Source of the DNA: Membranipora membranacea | Lineage: Eukaryota; Bryozoa; Gymnolaemata; Cheilostomatida; Membraniporidae | DNA: 64,000 bases | Assembly: GCA_914767715.1 (NCBI GenBank) | Contig: OU612072.1 | Span: forward strand, 14,508,001-14,572,000 | Direction of reading: 5' to 3' | Shown here: positions 1-11,830 of the stretch, one piece after another | How positions within the stretch are numbered: position 1 is the first letter of the stretch | Layout: each line of letters starts with the position of its first letter | Made by a program: the position numbers and the translations under genes | The notes under the pieces: generated by a model | Seen by the model: the letters and a program-made list of their open reading frames with translations, nothing else | What the model was told of the DNA's origin: nothing | Databases searched by the model: none

Positions 1-2413
1 AGATCAATCCAATGCGTAGCGGTGGCCAAGCAGCGGGCGCAGCCCCCTGCGGTTTGGGTCCGAGAGGGGCGCAGCGCCCTCCCTGTGACAGGGGTTGCGG
101 GGGTCCTCCCCCGTGAATTTTTTTGATATTTGTGCCCTAATTACAGTGTTTCTGGTGTATCTTTTTAACTTTTTGAGCCTAAATCTAGAGCATGTTTTGA
201 ATGAAGCAAACAGTAAAGTAAAAGTAAACAAACCCTACAATACAACATAATCAAACTTATCCATGCATACAAAGGGCACAGCAGTGATAGCAATACACTG
301 TGGTAATAGGTCAAAAGTGCCTATACACTTATTGAAGGTGTATAGGCATTGATGTGAACTTCCTATACGCAGTATAGGCTCATTTCCACCACTGTAAGTA
401 AAGAAGGACTGTATTTCACAGTGATATTGGTGGTAACTGCTAATACAAAAAAAAGAAAAATTACTGTTTGAATATCACAACGATGACATTGTGACTATAA
501 CTTACTAACTGACAGTACTGACCATTACACTGAAAGAAAAGGCTACGGTCCAGCCAGCTGTGCTGAAGCATCTAGTTGAAACTGAACTTCATGCACTCAC
601 AAAGAACAGGATACAAAGATAAACGGAATTTGTTTTGGTAACTTACATTGATGAATGTGCTGGTCCTGGGTCGAAAGGTTAACATGGTGCTTGTGCGTGA
701 TCTGTTGCTTTATACTAATGTAGATCACATTCTAGCATTTTCGTAAACACCAAATATTTTGGCGTAGCGTAGCTGTGAGAAACGGATTGGGCCATGTACA
801 CAACAAGGTGTAGTTTGATTGCTCCGAGTCTACTCTGTCTTGAGCAAGCAGAATATTATTTTATCTAAGGGTTGATTTGTATTGATTTGTATTTTTTTTT
901 TTTTTACATACGATATCATGGCGATGAAGAAATGTATGTAGTGGTACGGCTGTTTCTGGGTCTGAATTTATAGGCATTACTATGGGAATTGTGTAGGGGC
1001 ACCTTTTCCCGGGGGGGGGGGGGGGGGAGGGGGGGTCTCATGATTCTGAATTATATATTAAAAATTTAGGATTAAAAATTATAGTTCTTAGCATGCAGTG
1101 TCTACTATAATTATTCTAGCCACAAAAGTCGTTATTGCCACTCTTCAACCACTGAAAGCCGTAACCCAGCCTAAAATATATCGCTAGAAGACTGGAGCTG
1201 CAGTTGTTGATAGCCTCCACATGTGTAGAGTGTTATTTTACTTGTATACACATTGATGATGTACATACAGGGCTGTATTTAAGATAAAATGGTAGGAGAG
1301 GCAAAAATCTGAAGAATGTTTTGCTTTCAAGGGGAAGCAGTGCCTCCCTGCCTCCCCTAAAACTACGGGCCTAGCTTTAAATACACTAGACAGCCATTAT
1401 TTAGAGTCCCAATCTGAATTGAGTCCACAGACACCATAAAATACGAACAACTAGATAGCTGTGAATGTGATATTCATGATTTTGTATATGAGGCAAGCGC
1501 GAATAGAACACATCAATATTTATTCGGAAAGTCTAGGGGCTGCTTCTCGCATCCATAATCACTCTTGACTATCTACTCAACCAAAATGGTATCGATAACT
1601 GAATCAGAATGGTGCTACTTGGTGGTAGTAGGTCTCCTCTATTGCCCGTTTGCATTTTACAAATTTGATGTACAGGTCCCAGCGAAAAGTCTGGCTTAAT
1701 ACGTGGCTCCAATCCAACACTCAATAGAGCTAGAATTTCAGCGCTAATAACAAACAAGTGAAACTAAAAAACAACTTGTTTTTGGTGGCTACGTTAAAAA
1801 ATGTCATGGTAGTGCTGATCTACCAGGTTGAAAGGTAAACATGGAGCTTATGCTTGACCTGTTGCTGTATACTAATGTAGGTTACTCCCTAGTGGTCAGA
1901 TAAGGTATTTTTCGAAGCGTTAATATGTTTGCCTGTCATTCACAACATTGTCAACGAAATGCTGGTATTAGTTAGAGAAACCACACAAGCCCAACATTAT
2001 CAAACACTATGCTTGTGATTGGCCTGTTGTCAAAGGTAACTCCCGAGTGGATGGACAACGCAAATTTCATGAACCCTAATAAATGTTGGCTTATCATTCA
2101 CGACATCATCATGGGAGTAAACAAAGTATTACAAACCGGTCCCTACTTATGGAACTCAAAGATCGATGCTTATAATCTATGTAGTGTTTTCTACGGAATG
2201 GTCTCGTTGACATACTTAGCTATCTAGAATTTGCTGGTATTGCCAACAGGATAATGCTACAACGTGTCGCTTATTTACTATACTCATTGTGACCAATATA
2301 CCTTCAGCAGATTAATCAACTCTCATGATACTTTCATTCAAAGTGTCAACAATGAACATAAGTAAACAGTGGTTGAAATTGAAATAATTAAGTGCCTATA
2401 CACCACACATTGA
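1..2413. repeat. Array unit 1 (left edge cut by window)
   Basis: First visible unit. It has the GC-rich island at about 20-115, the poly-G tract at about 1011-1036 and the shared tail at about 2280-2410. It retains the segment around 2009-2227 (an open plus-strand stretch) that is partly deleted in unit 2. Confidence 0.85.
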
Positions 2414-4630
2414 GATCAATCCAATGCGTAGCGGTGACCAAGCAGCGGGCGCAGCCCGCTGCGGGTTGGGTTTCCCCGTGAATCTTTTTGATATTTGTGC
2501 CCTAATTACAGTGTTTCTGGTGTGTCTTTTTGACTTTTTGAGCCTAAATCTAGAGCATGTTTTGAATGAAGCAAACAGCAAAGTAAAAGTAAACAAACCC
2601 TACAATACAACATAATCAAACTTATCCAAGCATACAAAAGGCACAGCAGTGATAGCAATACACCTTGGTGATAGGTTTTAAGTGCCTATACACTTATTGA
2701 AGGTGTATAGGCCTGATGTGAATTTCCTATACGCCGTGTAGGCTCATTTCCACCACTGTAAGTAAAGAAGGACTGTATTTCACAGTGATATTGGTGGTAG
2801 CTGCTCATACAAAAAAAATAAAAATACTGCTTGAATATCACAACGATGACATTGTGACTATAACTTACTAACTGACAGTACTGACAATTACACTGAAAGA
2901 AAAGGCTACGGTCCAGCCAGCTGTGCTGAAGCATCTAGTTGAAACAGAATTTCATGCACTCACAAAGAACAGGATACAAAGATAAATGGAATTTGTTTAT
3001 GTAACTTACATTGATGAATGTGCTGGTCCTGGGTCGAAAGGTTAACATGGTGCTTGTGTGTGATCTGTTGCTTTATACTAATGTAGATCGCACTCTAGCA
3101 TTTTTCGTAAACACCAAATATTTTGGCGTAGCGTAGCTGTGAGAAACGGATTGGGCCATGTACACAACAAGGTGTAGTTTGATTGCTCCGAGTCTACTCT
3201 GTCTTGAGCAAGCAGAATATTATTTTATCTAAGGGTTGATTTGTTGATTTGTATTGATTTGTATTTTCTTCTTCTTTTTTTACATACGATATCATGGCGA
3301 TGAAGAAATGTATGTTGTGGTACGGCTGTTTCTGGGTCTGAATTTATAGGCATTACTATGGGAATTGTGTAGGGGCACCTTTTCCCGGGGGGGAGGGGGG
3401 GGCTCAAGATTCCGAATTATATATTAAAAATTTAGGATTATAAATTATAGTTCTTAGCATGCAGTGTCTACTATAATTATTCTAGCCACAAAAGTCGTTA
3501 TTGCCACTCTTCAACCACTGAAAGCCGTAACCCAGCCTAAAATATATCGCTAGAAGACTGGAGCTGCAGTTGCTGATAGCCTCCACATGTGTAGAGTGTT
3601 CTTTTACTTGTATACACATTGATGATGTACATACAGGGCCATAGTTAAGATAAAATGGTAGGAGAGGCAAAAATCTGAAAAAATGTCAAAATCATCACAG
3701 CTTTCAAGGGGAAGCAGTGCCTCCCTGCCTCCCCTAAAACTACGGGCCTGGCTCTAAATAGACTAGACTGGCATTATTTAGAGTCCCAATCTGAAATGAG
3801 TCCGCAGACACCTTAAAATCCGAACATCTAAATAGCTGAGAATGTGATATTCATGATTTTGTATATGACGCAAGCGCGAATAGAACCCATCAATATTTAT
3901 TCGGAAAGTCTTGGGGCTGCTTCTTGCATCATTAATCACTCTTGACTATCTACTCAATCAAAATGGTATCGAAAACTGAATCAGAATGGTGCTACTTGGT
4001 GGTAGTAGGTCTCCTCTATCGCCCGTTTGAATTTTATAAATTTTATGTATGCAGGTCCCAGTGAAAAGTCTGACTTGACACTTCAACACTCAATAGAGCT
4101 AGAATTTCAGCGCTAATAACAAACAAGTGAAACTGAAAAACAACTTGTTTTTTGTGGCTACGTTAAAAAATGTCATGGTAGTGCTGATCTACCAGGTTGA
4201 GAGGTAAACATACATGGAACTTATACGCGACCTGTTGCTGTATACTAATGTAGGTTACTCCCTAGTGGTTTGATAAGGTATTTTTCGAAGCGTTAATATG
4301 TTTGCCTGTCATTCACAACCTTGTCAACGAAATGCTGGTATAAGTTAGAGAAACCACACAAGCCCAACATTATCAAACAGTATGCTTGTGATTGACCTGT
4401 TGTACGGAATGGTCTCGTTGACATATCTAGCTATCTAGATTTTGCTGGTATTGCCAACAGGATAATTCTACAACATGTCGCTTATTTACTATACTCATTG
4501 TGACCAATATATCTTCTTGGACAGCAGATTAATCAACACTCATGATACTTTCATTTAAAGTGCCAACAATGAACATAAGTAAACAGTGGTTGAAATTGAA
4601 ATAAATAAGTGCCTATACACCACACATTGA
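2414..4630. repeat. Array unit 2
   Basis: Same order of blocks as unit 1. The GC island is shorter because the block holding GGGGCGCAGCGCCC is missing. About 150 bases are also lost near 4400, which explains the shorter spacing of 2217. Poly-G tract at about 3386-3403. Confidence 0.85.
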
Positions 4631-7039
4631 GATCAATCCAATGCGTAGCGGTGGCCAAGCAGCGGGCGCAGCCCGCTGCGGGTTGGGTCCGAGAGGGGCG
4701 CAGCGCCCTCCCTGTGACAGGGATTGCGGGGGTCCTCCCCCGTGAATTTTTTTGATATTTGTGTCCTAATAACAGTGTTTCTGGTGTATCTTTTTGACTT
4801 GTTGAGCCTAAATCTAGAGCATGTTTTGAATGAAGCAAACAGCAAAGTAAAAGTAAACAAACCCTACAATACAACATAATCAAACTTATCCAAGCATATA
4901 CAAAGGGCACAGCAGTGATAGCAATACACTGTGGTAATAGGTTATAAGTACCTATACACTTATTGAAGGTGTATAGGCTTGATGTGAATTTCCTATACGC
5001 AGTATAGGCTCATTTCCACCACTGTAAGTAAAGAAGGACTGTATTTCACAGTGATATCGGTGGTAACTGCTAATACAAAAAAAAAAATTTGCTGCTTGAA
5101 TATCACAACGATGACATTGTGACTATAGCTTACTAACTGACAGTACTGACAATTACACTGAAAGAAAAGGCTACGGTCCAGCCAGCTGTGCTGAAGCATC
5201 TAGTTGAAACTGAACTTCATGCACTCACAAAGAACAGGATACAAAGATAAACGGAATTTGTTTTGGTAACTTACATTGATGAATGTGCTGGTCCTGGGTC
5301 GAAAGGTTAACACGGTGCTTGTGTGTGATCTGTTGATTTATACTAATGTAGATCACATTCTAGCATTTTTCGTAAACACCAAATATTTTGGCGTAGAATA
5401 GCTGTGAGAAACGGATTGAGCCATGTACACAACAAGGTGTAGTTTGATTGCTCCGAGTCTACTCTGTCTTGAGCAAGCAGAATATTATTTTATCTAAGGG
5501 TTGATTTGTTGATTTGTATTGATTTGCATTTTTTTGTTTTTTTTGTTTTACATACGATATCATGGCGATGAAGAAATGTATGTAGTGGTACGGCTGTTTC
5601 TGGGTCTGAATTTATAGGCATTACTATGGGAATTGTGTAAGGGCACCTTTTCCCGGGGGGGGGGGGGGAGGGGGGGGCTCAAGATTCCGAATTATATATT
5701 AAAAAATTAGGATTATAAATTATAGTTCTTAGCATGCAGTGTCTACTATAATTATTCTAGCCACAAAAGTCGTTATTGCCACTCTTCAACCACTGAAAGC
5801 CGTAACCCAGCCTAAAATATATCGCTAGAAGACTGGAGCTGCAGTTGTTGATAGCCTCCACATGTGTAGAGTGTTCTTTTACTTGTATACACAGTGATGA
5901 TGTACATACAGGGCCATAGTTAAGATAAAATGGTAGGAGAGGCAAAAATCTGAAGAATGTCAAAATCATCACAGCTTTCAAGGGGAAGCAGTGCCTCCCT
6001 GCCTCCCCTAAAACTACGGGCCTGGCTCTAAATAGACTAGACTGGCATTATTTAGAGTCCCAATCTGAAATGAGTCCGCAGACACCTTAAAATACGAACA
6101 TCTAAATAGCTGAGAATGTGATATTCATGATTACGTATATGAGGCAAGCGCGAATAGAACACATCAATATTTATTCGGAAAGTCTTGGGGCTGCTTCTTG
6201 CATCATTAATCACTCTTGACTATCTACTCAATCAAAATGGTATCGATAACTGAATCAGAATGGTGCTACATGGTGGTAGTAGGTCTTGCAATTTATAAAT
6301 TTTATGTACCGGTCCCAGTGAAAAGTCTGACTTAATACGTGGCTCCAACACTCAATAGAGCTAGAATTTCAGCGGTAATAACAAACAAGTGAAACTGAAA
6401 AACAACTTGTTTTTTGTGGCTACGTTAAAAAATGTCATGGTAGTGCTGATCTACCAGGTTGAGAGGTAATCATGGAGCTTATGCGCGACCTGTTGCTGTA
6501 TACTAATGTAGGTTACTCCCTAGTGGTCAGATAACGTATTTTTTGATGCATTAATACGTTTGCCTGTCATTCACAACATTGTCGACAACGAAATGCTGGT
6601 ATTAGTTAGAGGAACCACACAAGCCCAACATTATCAAACAGGATGCTTGTGATTGACCTGTTGTCAAAGGTTACTCCCGAGTGGATGGACAACGCAAATT
6701 TCATAAACCCTAATAAGTGTTGGCTTATCATTCACGACATCATCATGGGAGTAAATATAATATTACATACCAGTACCATACCATAGTCTATGTGGTGTTT
6801 TCTACGGAATGGTCTCGTTGACATATCGAGCTATCTAGAATTTGCTGGTATTGCCAACAGGATAATGCTACAACATGTCGCTTATTTACTATACTCATTG
6901 TGACCAATATATCTTCTTGGACTTTTTTGACAGCAGATTAATCAACTATCATGATACTTTCATTTAAAGTGACAACAATGAACATAAGTAAACAGTGGTG
7001 GAAATGGAAATAAATAAGTGCCTATACACCACACATTGA
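4631..7039. repeat. Array unit 3
   Basis: Full-length unit with the complete GC island (about 4645-4745), a poly-G tract at about 5655-5676 and the shared tail. Very similar to units 1 and 2 throughout. Confidence 0.85.
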
Positions 7040-7508
7040 GACCAATCCAACGCGCAGCGGTGGCTAAGCAGCGGGCCCAGCCCCCTCCGGGTTGGGACCG
7101 GGTCGGGTCCGGGTTGGGTCCGGGTTGGGTCCGGGAGGGGCGCAGCGCCCTCCCCGTGACATAGGGTTCGGGGGTTCTCCCCGTGAATTTTTTTGATATT
7201 TGTGCCCTAATTACAGTGTTTCTGGTGTGTCTTTTTGACTTTTTGTCCATAGTTCCATACACTGGTAGCAAGCTCTTATTATGACAAAGTATATGCATCC
7301 ATTTTTCGCAACATTTAATGTTTGTGATAGCTAATAAATCAATCAATCAATCAATCAATCAATTTACTATACCCATTGTGACCAATATACCTTCTTGGAC
7401 AGCAGATTAATCAACTCTCATGATACTTTCAGTTAAAGTGTCAACAATGAACATAAGTAAACAGTGGTTGAAATGGAAATAAAAAAGTGCCTATACACCA
7501 CACATTGA
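7040..7508. repeat. Array unit 4, internally deleted
   Basis: Only the first 200 bases (GC island) and the last 130 bases (shared tail from about 7363) of the unit remain. Between them are about 110 foreign bases ending in an (AATC)n microsatellite at about 7334-7362. The GC island carries extra GGGTTGGGTCC-type repeats at 7087-7137. Confidence 0.82.
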
Positions 7509-8692
7509 GATCAATCCAACGCGTAGCGGTGGCCATGCAGCGGGCGCAGTTGGGTTGGGCGAGGGTTTGGTCCCGGAGGGGCGCAGCGCCCTCCCTGTGA
7601 CAGGGGTTGCGAGGGTTCTCCCCCGTGAATTTTTTTGATATTTGTGCCCTAATTACAGTGTTTCTGGTGTATCTTTTTGACTTTTTGAGCCTAAATCTAG
7701 AGCATGTTTTGAATGAAGCAAACAGTAAAGTAAAAGTAAACAAACCCTACAATACAACATAATCAAACTTATCCAAGCATACAAAGGGCACAGCAGTGAT
7801 AGCAATACACCTTGGTGATAGGTTATAAGTGCCTATACACTTATTGAGGGTGTATAGGCATTGATGTGAACGTCCTATACGCCGTATAAGCTCATTTCCA
7901 CCACTGTAAGTAAAGATGGACTGTATTTCACAGTGATATTGGTGGTAACTACTCATACAAAATAGACAAAAATACTGCTTGAATATCACAACGATGACAT
8001 TGTGACTACAACTTACTAACTGACAGTACTGACAAGTACACTGAAAGAAAAGGCTACGGTCCAGCCACCTCTGCTGAAGCCTCTAGTTGAAACAGAACTT
8101 CATACACTCACAAAGAACAGGATACAAAGATAAATGGAATTTGTTTTTGTAACTTACATTGATGAATGTGCTGGTCCTGGGTCGAAAGGTTAACATGGTG
8201 CTTGTGTTTGATCTGTTGCTTTATAGTAATGTAGATCACATTCTAGCATTTTTCGTAAACACCAAATATTTTGGCGTAGCGTAGCTGGGAGAAACAGATT
8301 GGGCCGTGTACACAACAAGGTGTAGTTTGATTGCTCCGAGTCTACTCTGTCTTGAGCAAGCAGAATATTATTTTATCTAAGGGTTGATTTGTTGATTTGT
8401 ATTGATTTGTATTTTTTTTTTACATACGATATCATGGTGATGAAGAAATGTATGTATATGACAGCTCTAGGTGTGACTCAAAATTGTTGTTGTAACAATT
8501 CATAAAGTAATTAAAAAAACTGTACTGGCGTTTAGTGGTACGGCTGCGTCTGGGTCTGAATTTATAGGCATTACTATGGGTGGGAATTGTGTAGGGGCAC
8601 TTTTTCCGGGGGGGGGGGGGGAATTAGGATTATGAATTATAGATCTTAGCAGTATCTACTATTATTATTCTAGCCACAAAAGGAGTTTTTAT
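7509..8692. repeat. Array unit 5, truncated, with a 78-base insertion
   Basis: Follows the unit from its start to the TAGCCACAAAAG block, then similarity stops abruptly near 8692. Relative to units 1-3 it has an extra 78 bases at about 8457-8534, between TATGTA and GTGGTACGG. This marks the right boundary of the array. Confidence 0.82.
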
Positions 8693-8887
8693 ACTCTGCA
8701 ATATGGATACGCTGATCCAACAGGATTTGATTTATAAGAGATATCAATTAATCTCCTGACAAACTTGGATACACCAACGATAATAATCTACTCCATTGAA
8801 ATTAATATATTCTACACTAGTAGAGTTAGAATTCAATGATAGATAAAAGAAGTAACTCTGAAACAAGAGCTCCTAATAATATAGGAT

Positions 8888-8935
8888 TAGCCTTGTCACC
8901 TGCGGCCACTGATGGCCGCAGCAGTGACAAGGCTA
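8888..8935. mobile_element. 48-bp hairpin insertion, TAGCC family
   Basis: Nearly perfect inverted repeat: TAGCCTTGTCAC...GTGACAAGGCTA with arms of about 20 bases and a 4-base loop. It is flanked by ATATAGGAT (8879-8887) and ATAAAGGAT (8936-8944), which agree at 8 of 9 positions and look like a target-site duplication. Same end sequence as the elements at 22126 and 56575. Confidence 0.7.
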
Positions 8936-8952
8936 ATAAAGGATGCTCCACA

Positions 8953-9026
8953 CCAATGAACTAAACCTCCTTTAAGATTCTAAACTCCTTTTTAAACTCC
9001 TTTAAGATGAAGGTTTAGTTCATTGG
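8953..9026. mobile_element. 74-bp hairpin insertion with 16-bp perfect terminal inverted repeats
   Basis: Begins CCAATGAACTAAACCT and ends with its exact reverse complement AGGTTTAGTTCATTGG. It is flanked on both sides by CTCCACA (8946-8952 and 9027-9033), or 8 bases if the terminal G is counted. Size, perfect ends and target duplication indicate a non-autonomous DNA transposon; an 8-bp duplication would fit a hAT-type source. Confidence 0.72.
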
Positions 9027-9033
9027 CTCCACA

Positions 9034-10242
9034 CATTGCTTGATACGCTGCTACAACATTTAGCTTAGCTAAACCTCGGCTATGCTAAGGACACACGGTT
9101 CACACATCAGGTATGAGTGACTGCTCATCAGTTTGTGGTTTTCTAAACTATGCTGACCATCATGTCAATTAGACACACTGCAATCAATATGGATTAGCGC
9201 TACGGTTGAGATTCTTGACCTGTTCATTAAAAGTCAATATCTATATACCACACACACTGACCTGAGCCTGAATGTGATTTTCCGTGATTGATTCAGTGGT
9301 AGCAGGGACCCACCCCAGATAGAATTGACATGTCATAGATAGCTGGAGCTACAAGCATGGATAACTTCATTATCGCATTATTCGAGTGTTTTCAATAATA
9401 TGATACAAATGTCAGCTTATATGTATAGCTGACGATAATTGCGTTTGTGTTATCGGCTGAAGTCTCATGTCATGAAAGCGGTAGAGAGTATGAGATCAAG
9501 GGAAACAACTGCATAAAAACTGCTGTGTCACAGCAATAGTTTGCCATAATAGCTGTGCGATTAGGCGGTAAGTGACTCTTGGAGTTGTGCCCTTTCTTTC
9601 TGGGAGGGGATGACTCATTTTGTCTCACAACAATCTACAAATGTGGTAGTTCAGGACAAAGTTATTCAAAAAGTTGAACGCGTCATTTAATTAGTATGTT
9701 GTCTAGTTTTCCATGTTAATTGAAGTTGTATCCTCTTCATGATGATCAGCCATGCCCGTACAAAGAGGCTGCTCTAGTAGAAACGTTTCACAGGTGTACA
9801 ACGTTCAAATAGTAATTGTCTGTAAAGAAACTAAACAGCGGTTTGTCACACCGCTGCTTTTTGTTGTTGCTGTCTGGTCATGTGTTCTTTTGAAGGGATT
9901 TCAGTTGCCTCACATCGATGCCATCAAATTTTTTTTTTTCGTACAAGATATATTTTGGATAGAAAGACATTACAATTAGTGGAAAAACGCATGGGTAATA
10001 ATTTTTTAGATTCTAGTGTTATGGTTGTCCATAACACAGCATTGTCAAGAATAAAATACAGGAGCTTTGACTTTTAATTGGAGAAATTGAGGCATTTGGG
10101 GACATACCATGAATTGCGTTAGCAAAATAAAGACATTCAGTTTTGGGATTGCTAAATTGACATTGAAAAGTGAATGGTGAACCACCAGCCAGCACAACCC
10201 CATGGCATTTCGAATGGAAAGAAATGCTTAATATATCCAATC
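9034..10242. other. Intergenic stretch with no recognisable gene
   Basis: Non-coding AT-rich DNA between the repeat array and the 3' end of the caspase-like gene. The short open frames here show no domain, no splice context and no internal repeats. The 3' untranslated region of the minus-strand caspase gene should start at 10242 and run leftward; no clear minus-strand AATAAA was found close by. Confidence 0.5.
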
Positions 10243-11675
10243 CTAACAGAGAAACATAAAACCGACCCTAAAATTGGCTGGCTGGCGGGATGTTACTGCT
10301 GGTAGGATGAGCTGTTTTTCAAGAGTGTGCCTTATCTCAGGAATCTGATCATACCCATCAATAGCATCAGCCCGCAAATGTGCAACAGCACGTGTGTGCA
10401 TCAGGTCAAGGGACGTTTGACCATCAGACTTGGTCAGCTGATTGGCTATTGCTGTAGTGTAAGCTCCCCTGATGGCGTAACCACCCATCACGGTGGCTAG
10501 CAAGAGGACAGTGTGACGTCTCTGTAATGATATGGGTGCAGGTGATCGCCTAACGCAGGGTGGCACAGCGTCATAGCCTGCGTTTACTGCAAAATATGGC
10601 ATCGTTTCACCTCGGCATGCTTGGATCAGAATTACCTGCAAAATAGATGTGAAATGTCTAAATATGTATTATATAATGTTTCCAAAATGTTAATATGAAG
10701 TTAATTGTACGAGATCAAGAGGAACATTGACACAGCTTTCAACAATGAAGATCTCATTATTGAAAGGATAATTATTATTGTTTGAAACTGAGAGATATGG
10801 ATTTTCCTACCACCGGGATCCATTGGTAGTATCTCCTTAATCCTCTGCAGTAGGTTGTTAACTGGTCCATATGATCCCGCTCCTCCGGCTAGATGACCTT
10901 TAAAGCCATGCGACATGAATGATATAAAAATCATTGAACAACCATTGCGAATATTGTGTAGAGTTCCTTCAAGCCACTCCTGCATTTCATTGAAGAGATG
11001 CCAGTTGTGTTTAGTCACGCAGAAATTAGCGCTCTCAAATGCTTTCTCTAGAGTCTTTGCCTCTCTTTCAGCACCCGGCCGATCATCTGTGTTGTAGCAT
11101 GCGATTGCATGCGGAACTGCCTGACGAACAGAAGATATTATGTAGCGGTCGCATAGCCGGTTCAAAGACATAGCCTGATATCTGCTCAAGGATTTCACTT
11201 CCCGCAAGTCATTTGACAGGCTGAGTTAGACTTTTTGTACTGCGTAGTCACAGACTTTCTTGAATAGCTTTTGAAAGTAGTCTGATCAGATCCTCTCTAA
11301 TCCCTATCTAATTTGGTCATTGGAGAGTTTAACACTATCAGCAAAGTCTCATTGTCACAGCTATGTAGAAGGGCGAATTTAACTAGAGCCAAACATTCGC
11401 TGATTGAGATGACGCTATCTGGGGCTTTCTCACATTCTTTGAGGCAATGCTCTAGCATAGATGGGATGTTGCACATAGCTAGATTCTGAAGTAAATTTGA
11501 TCCATCAGTAAATTTCAAACTACTCAGGTCTCTAAAGCCCTCTTCTTCAAGTTGTAGAGTTTTCACATAGTAATCCCGGTCATGCCACTTGTGATTGTTG
11601 GCTAAAAGCCCCAATTGAATCGCGCAGAATTGACCCATTTCATCATTACATTGATAAGGGAGAATGAGACAGCCG
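10243..11675 (-). CDS. Caspase-like cysteine protease (C14 family), 5' end unresolved
   Basis: Three minus-strand coding blocks: about 11675-11297, 11220-10811 and 10635-10243 (stop TAG at 10243-10245). The middle block has the caspase large-subunit pattern: the specificity Arg in DRPG, an FxxxNF-type strand and the catalytic His in SFMSHGFKG. The last exon opens VILIQACRGE, with catalytic Cys in canonical QACRG, then the small subunit (LLLATVMGGYAIRG) and the usual ending pattern IPEIRHTLEKQL before the stop. The first block (acceptor after CATACAG) has a weak ankyrin-like stretch, DGSNLLQNLAMCNIPSMLEH. By family knowledge it would cleave after Asp in apoptosis or innate signalling; no CARD or death-effector domain is seen. 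Oddity: available donors near 10811 and 10814 leave phase 1, whereas the QACRG exon needs phase 0, so the splice is unresolved or the frame is broken. The paralog on the plus strand at 46-48 kb has the same intron just before the Cys motif. Confidence 0.85.
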
Positions 11676-11713
11676 CTGTATGAACTGATTATCAACAAAG
11701 CTAATTTTCTTGA

Positions 11714-11830
11714 AAAGGGTAGCCACCAGAGCACGTGGCCAATCAAATGGCCCTAGAGCTCAGACTCAATTTTGCAGATATCAACTCATGACTCCGAGCT
11801 GCACATGTGCAGAATGGTCCTCCCTAGATC
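11714..11830 (+). repeat. Diverged fragment of the 19350/41228 repeat family
   Basis: Contains words shared with the elements at 19350-19740 and 41228-41605: CCACCAGAGCA, CCAATCA, CTCAATTTTGCAGA and a CTCATG...GAGCTG...CAT...GCAGAATG series in the same order. It is the most diverged of the three copies and only about 115 bases long. It lies just 5' of the first recognised caspase block. Confidence 0.6.

Larger units (their letters stand above)
1..8692. repeat. Tandem array of 2.2-2.4 kb repeat units
   Basis: Five successive copies start with the same words (GATCAATCCAATGCGTAGCG or a close variant) near positions 2, 2414, 4631, 7040 and 7509, giving spacings of 2412, 2217, 2409 and 469. Each full unit has a GC-rich island of about 110 bases, an AT-rich body, a poly-G tract near its middle and a shared tail ending CCACACATTGA. 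Copies differ by scattered substitutions and small indels. Minus-strand reading frames of 60-120 codons over the GC island recur in every unit but differ in length and sequence, so they are not taken as genes. The array runs off the left edge. It could be a satellite or a tandemly amplified non-autonomous transposon; no transposase or reverse transcriptase is visible. Confidence 0.93.

Noticed and set aside
4-231. Recurring minus-strand reading frame in the array units (also near 2396, 4633, 7441)
   Set aside because: The frames follow the repeat, change length with each indel, show no synonymous bias and read a Pro/Arg-rich stretch forced by the GC island.
7087-7137. Telomere repeat block
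   Set aside because: GGGTTGGGTCC-type words are not TTAGGG; they lie within a deleted unit of the array and are expansions of its own GC island.
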